Shown here: in pieces, positions 59,417 through 64,000 of the stretch
How positions within the stretch are numbered: the first letter of the stretch is position 1
Layout: each line of letters starts with the position of its first letter
Source: Epiperipatus broadwayi
Lineage: Eukaryota; Onychophora; Udeonychophora; Euonychophora; Peripatidae
NCBI GenBank assembly: GCA_028023455.1
Contig: JAQFVV010006274.1
Span: forward strand, 5,518,001-5,582,000
Direction: 5' to 3'
Length of the DNA stretch: 64,000 nucleotides
Notes under the pieces: generated by a model
Told to the model about the DNA's origin: nothing
Seen by the model: only the letters and a program-made list of their open reading frames with translations
The model's database searches: none
Program-made: the position numbers and the translations under genes

Positions 59417-60658
59417 GATTGTAAGTAAACTGAGAATTGCAATTAATAAAGCTAGTTAAAGTGAGAAAAGAATAGAAGATTAGTAAAACAAAAAGAAAAT
59501 GTACTGAAAAGATAAGGATTTTGGAGAAATAATTTGTATAACAGAGATGAGTCTCTTGTAAGTTTATAAATAAGGATGAAGTAATTAGTACATTTATAAA
59601 TTAAACTGTAAAAGCAATAGATGAGATGCTATTTGGTAGAGTGTAAGAAATCAATGAAATTCCATATGAATTGCTAAAGGTTACAAGGGGGGGGGGGAGA
59701 ATAAATTTGAAAGATTTAAATTGATATTTGTAATGGAATTTATAATTCAGGATAGTAACTAGTATATTTTCTTTCAAAAATGATGATTTTATTAGAGAAA
59801 AATATATAATACAAAAAAATTCCTATAATTTATAATTATTATAATTTACAATAATTGAATTTCTTTATTTTATCATGCTGTTATGGAGCAGTTGAGAGTT
59901 TTGGAGTAGATGTATTTAAATAGATTAAAACTTTTTTGTTTATCTGACACATACTTCTGATTTTTTAAAAAAAAATTAATGGGATAAGGGATGCAGTTGT
60001 AATAGTAGTATGATTATGGCAAGATATGTATTTTAAAAAAAGGGAAATGAATTATTTTAATGGATGTTTTAAACTTAAAAAAGCATACAGATTAAAAGAA
60101 TAAATTATTGTTAGGAAATTTGTATATGAATTACTTAAGATTTAATGGTCTTTTTTTAAAAAATGAGGGAATAGGTATAGGATGTCAAGGATTTTATTTT
60201 TTTCCTTGTTTAATATTTGAGTTGATAATGACTGGTTTCTTAATAAGTATGACATTAGTATTGAAAGAAGATTTCATTGCATTGAATTTGTTGATTTTTG
60301 CAGAATGCGTAGATAGTGACAATAAAATATTAAATAGGATAGATTTGAATTTGTAGAAAAATTGATATGAAAGTAAATGCAATTGAAATGAGCAATTGAC
60401 AACTGAATGTGGGGATCAAAAATTTATAACAATGCTAATTGGAATTATGTTCTTTTTAGTCTTAATATTAGTAATGCTAATCAGTTATTGTTCTGAAAAT
60501 ACAGACTTTGATTATATTTTTGTGTTTATCCAACTTTATAAGCTATATTTGTAAATTATAACTTAACTAAATAGTTAGAAAAATGTATTTTTCTCCCTAG
60601 TCAAAAGATAATAAATTTGTTTTTCTAAGAACTCCCTATTTCTCTTTATATCCATTGG
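59417..60658 (+). pseudogene. possible LINE reverse-transcriptase relic
   Basis: Two plus-strand traces look like a worn RTE/L1-type reverse transcriptase. VNEIPYELLKVT near 59650-59690 is similar to x-IP-E-LK. In the open frame 60108-60356, GIGIGCQGFYFFPCLIFELI then NLLIFAECVDSDNKI has the spacing of motif B (V-QGC-LSP-LFN) and the catalytic box (NL-YADD---), with both aspartates lost. The resemblance is loose, and the region between is random-looking. The rest of the segment is featureless apart from a G-run near 59690. Confidence 0.3.
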
Positions 60659-61192
60659 AGGTACTTTAGTAATAAAGCTGCAACATGGAACATGTATTAG
60701 ACCTACTGCGCCTGTTCACATTTGTATCAATCTGCTGATAACTTTGTAATCTTGGGATCTGATCAAAATAACGTGTACATGGATCTTGTACGTGACTTTT
60801 TTTGGCGAAAAAAAATGTATACATAGATCTTGTTCATGATATTTTGTCAAGATTTACAAAGTTATCAGTAGGCCGATACAAAGGTGAGCAGGCACAGTAG
60901 GTCTAATTAACATGCTGTGTTGCATGACTAAAAATAAGTAAAGTGAAAACATAATATATTTATCATTTTCAATAAGAAATGTATAATTTTAAACAAGACA
61001 CACAAAAAAAATATATATTAATTTTGAGACTGAAGTATTACGAAAAAAAGATCCGTTGATAAAGAAAAACACATTTCTACATGTATAATTGCAGGGTTTA
61101 TTTTTTGTCCATTTGACATCGCTATATTACATTTTTATTGTGGATGTGAAAAGGCCTCTCTCCCCTACATTGCAGCTTTAATACTAAAGTAT
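60659..61192. mobile_element. MITE family M, copy 1
   Basis: It starts AGGTACTTTAGTAATAAAGC (60659) and ends with the inverse GCTTTAATACTAAAGTA (to about 61192). The left part (60683-60925) is itself palindromic around a core with GTTATCAG, ATTAGACCTACTG and CGTGTACATGGATCTTGTAC-type sequence. No ORF. Target duplication not resolved. Confidence 0.7.
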
Positions 61193-61213
61193 CTTTATTT
61201 AATATACCCAATG

Positions 61214-62543
61214 GGGTACTTTAGTATTAAAGCTGCAACATAGGGGAGATGGACCTTTTCATACCCACAATAAATGTGTAATGCCACAATGACATCAAAT
61301 TGAAAGAAAACAAACCCTGCGAGTATATGTATAGAAATGTTTTTCTTTATCAACGTGATCTTTTTTCTCTCGTAATACTTTGACATTTTCACTCTCATAA
61401 TTAATATGTGGTTTTTGTTCCTTTTTTTAAAAAAATTATTTAATTTGTTTATAAGAAAAAAATATGTTTATTAGCATTTCTGTTGAAAATCCCAGTCTGG
61501 GTGGAAATCTGTTTTTTTTTAATCAACTAAATCGGATTTTCTTCTAATACTTCGACATTTTTTAATTTATTAGCAATTTTTTATGGTTTTTGCTGTGTTT
61601 TTTTTTTTTGGTTTAATTTCTTTATTTAAAAAAATATGTTTATTTAGCATTTCTGTTAAAAATCCCAGCATACTCTGCAATCACGTGCTACATTTTTGGA
61701 CAGAATATTTTTAGTACAGATCTCCATTTTGTATGGTAATATTAAATTTTTTGTTTCACGGCGACAATTCCTGTTATATATTACACAGTAAATATAGTAT
61801 GAGTATACTTAATGTGTTTTTATAAATATTTAAAAACCAAAATCATTTACTGTTTGTTTAGTAACAATTTTTTTGTGTAAATTGTCATTTCATTAAGATT
61901 GCAAATAACTTTTTTTTTTTTGATTGGGAATGTCATTTTTAAAAGTTATTAGTATGAAAGTTGTACATATAGTTAATGTCTTTTTATAAATATTATTTGA
62001 AAACTGAAAATCATTTATTGTTTGTTTAGTATGTATTTAAACTAACAATTTTTTTGTGTAATGCTATCATTTCATTAAGATAGTAAAACACATTTTTTTT
62101 TTTTTTTTGCTTTCAAATGTCGTTCTTCATTAATCATTTTTTTTTTTTTTATTTCAAATGTTCTTAAAAGCTGTTAGTATCCAAGTCGTACATATTTGAA
62201 TGTCTTGTTTAAAATTATACATTTCTTATTGAAAATGATAAATATATTATGTTTTTACTTTTATTTATTTTTAATCCTGCAACATGGAGGATGTATTAGA
62301 TCTACTGCGCCTATTCACATTCATATCAACTTCCCGATAACTTTGTAAATCTTGCCAACATACCTTGTACAAGATCCGTGTATGTTTTTTTGTGTGTGAA
62401 AAAAGTTGTGTACAAGATCCGTGTACACGTTATTTTGGTCAAATCCCAAGATTACAAAGTTATCAGCGAATTGATACAAATGTGAACACAGCAGTAGGTC
62501 TAATACATACTCTGTGTTGCAGCTTTAATATACTAAAGTACCT
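61214..62543. mobile_element. MITE family M, copy 2, with internal tandem repeats
   Basis: It starts GGTACTTTAGTATTAAAGCT (61214) and ends GCTTTAATATACTAAAGTACC (to 62543). Its left part (61241-61390) is the inverse of the right part of copy 1 (61025-61165), and its right part (62195-62543) is the inverse of the left part of copy 1 (60659-61000). The interior has direct repeats: ATATGTTTATT-AGCATTTCTGTT with AAAATCCCAG at about 61465 and 61635, and CAATTTTTTTGTGTAA at about 61865 and 62046. The minus-strand ORF at 61195-61398 and the plus-strand ORF at 62365 are by-products. Confidence 0.7.
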
Positions 62544-62639
62544 AAATAATTTTTCAGGAATTATAAATCTTGCATATGCTCACAGTCATGTAATAAACTT
62601 GTAAATAACTCTCTCTTTGAGTAATCCATTAATCAGACA

Positions 62640-64000
62640 AAAAGTAATTCACTTTTATCTAATCACAGATTCTTACATGGATAGCAGCTCAGGCATTGAT
62701 ATTTGAGAAAGTTGAAGTTATATTAGTAAAGCTACAATCTAATTAGGCAATCCTTTCAGATAATGATGAAAATATAAATTTTATTAATTATAACAGCCGC
62801 ATATATGTAGCATGAAGAATATATAATAACACTTTACGACTTATAAAGTTCAAATGCATATACTATAATAAATATTTATCAAGTAAACATTCTAGAGCAA
62901 GTTTAATAATTAAATAACTAGTATAAATTTTTATTATGATAAGTGGGTTTATAACTTAAAATATTATATTATTGGCATCTCATTTATAATAGCTATTATT
63001 TATTTACATGACTATTAACCTAATATAATTTATATCTGCATTATCATCTAAAGATCTTGGTTGATTAAATGAAGGCTTTATTAAGATTGCTGCTAAGGTA
63101 AGTTCACTTTTTAATCTAATTAGTAGATTGATTAAAGAGGGATAATTATTTACAAGATTATTAAATGACTATACAAAGTCTAATTTATGCACATTTGGAT
63201 TTTATAACTCTCAAAATGATATATATTTTTAATGCTACATATTTATGTGGTTGCTAAGATTAATGGAACTTACCTCTGCATTGTTATCTGAAATTGATGG
63301 CTTATTAGATTGAGGTTTTGCTATAAGATCACTGCTTATATAACATTTTATTCTTTTGAAATATCAATAATTGATCTGTTTCTATAAAAGAACTTGGAAT
63401 CAGATAAAAGTAAATTTATTTTTTCTATTAGTGGGTTGATCAGAAAGGTACGATTTGCAAGTTTATGAAATGATTCTGAAGGTTTAAATTCTAAATGTTT
63501 ATTTTACATGAATATTTAGAGTTTATAATTCTTAAAATATTATATTTTTTAGCACTACATATTTGATAATTATTGTTTATTTCTGTAGCTGGTAACGTTA
63601 ATAGAATTTACATCTGCATATCATCTGAATGTATTGGCTGATTAGATCTAGGCTTTGTCAAGATCGTGCTAATGTACATTCATCACTTCCAAATATCACT
63701 GACAGATTCACTATTCATATAATAACTTGGAAACAAATTAAAGTGAATTAACTTTTTATTTAATCAGTGGATTGGCCAAGAAGAGTATTATTTGCAAATT
63801 TATTAAATGAGTAGACAATCATTACTACATGTGTATTCGGTTTATAACTCTTAATATATTATATATTCTTAGGATTAATTAGACAAACATTACTACATGT
63901 GCATTCAGAGTTTATAACTCTTAATATATTATATATTCTTAGGATTAGTAATCCTAAGAATATATAATACATGTAGTAATGATTGTCTAATCATTTAATA
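62640..64000. repeat. degenerate satellite array
   Basis: Units of roughly 240-340 bp are recognisable by TCTGCATTATCATCTAA (63036), TCTGCATTGTTATCTGAA (63275) and TCTGCATATCATCTGAA (63612). Each is followed by a GATT-GG and AAGATC-like stretch, a GATTGATTAAA or GGGTTGATCA segment, and later TTTATAACTC or TTATAATTCTTAAAATATTATA. Similar but weaker units extend left to about 62640. The array ends in a 67-bp tandem duplication (63813-63946) followed by a partial inverse copy (63949-63988). It runs off the window. Confidence 0.65.

Noticed and set aside
1-64000. CRISPR arrays, bacterial operons, rRNA genes.
   Set aside because: Looked for regularly spaced identical repeats, ribosome-binding-site-led gene runs and rRNA-like GC-rich blocks; none is present, and the content is eukaryotic.

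Overview
The window looks like nuclear DNA from an animal, probably an invertebrate. It is very A+T-rich (roughly three-quarters by eye, not counted). It has no long intact ORF, no bacterial-style gene packing, and it carries typical metazoan transposon families: hAT elements with ZBED5/SCAND3-like and GTF2IRD2-like transposases, an RTE-type LINE, a Jockey/CR1-like LINE, a Tx1/L1-like LINE, an LTR element with a Gag relic, and possible pogo/Tigger-like and piggyBac-like non-autonomous elements. I cannot name the species. Almost every long ORF is a fragment of a decayed transposon or chance.

Layout. 0.3-3.35 kb: dead hAT element (minus). 3.6-3.8 kb: trace of an RTE-like reverse transcriptase. 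4.7-5.6 kb: duplicated fold-back repeat. 5.6-8 kb: decayed spacer with three local tandem duplications. 8.04-12.35 kb: LTR retrotransposon in minus orientation with two ~1.5 kb LTRs and only 1.2 kb inside (Gag relic, no pol). 12.4-18 kb: unassigned DNA with a short minisatellite. 18.2-19.6 kb: Jockey/CR1-like LINE fragment. 20.6 kb: 62-bp tandem repeat. 21.9 kb: candidate first exon. 22.9-23.7 kb: fold-back repeat. 25.1-27.5 kb: RTE LINE (minus), abutting a 645-bp palindrome. 28.2-28.6 kb: fold-back element. 29.3-33.1 kb: Jockey/CR1-like LINE (plus) with a tRNA-like insertion at 30.8 kb. 33-42 kb: mostly featureless, with two minisatellite regions and a candidate first exon at 40.94 kb. 42.7-43.4 and 45.2-46.1 kb: two more copies of the 28 kb fold-back family. 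46.8-52 kb: Tx1/L1-like LINE (minus). 52.35-53.62 kb: TA-flanked pogo/Tigger-like element. 53.76-54.5 kb: possible TTAA-flanked MITE. 54.75 kb: the best candidate host exon. 55-58 kb: tandem duplications and a fold-back tRNA-SINE with a 16-bp target duplication. 58.9-59.4 kb: short hAT with a perfect 8-bp target duplication. 60.66-62.54 kb: two abutting MITEs forming a compound palindrome. 62.6-64 kb: degenerate satellite.

The likely host signal is a handful of small, splice-bounded, plus-strand open segments (21.89, 40.94, 44.77, 54.75, 55.82 kb). Four have compatible splice phases. The window may therefore be intronic DNA of one or more plus-strand genes whose introns are filled with transposons, but no protein family was recognised. 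The most striking property is the density of long inverted repeats: about ten in 64 kb, three of them one shared family.
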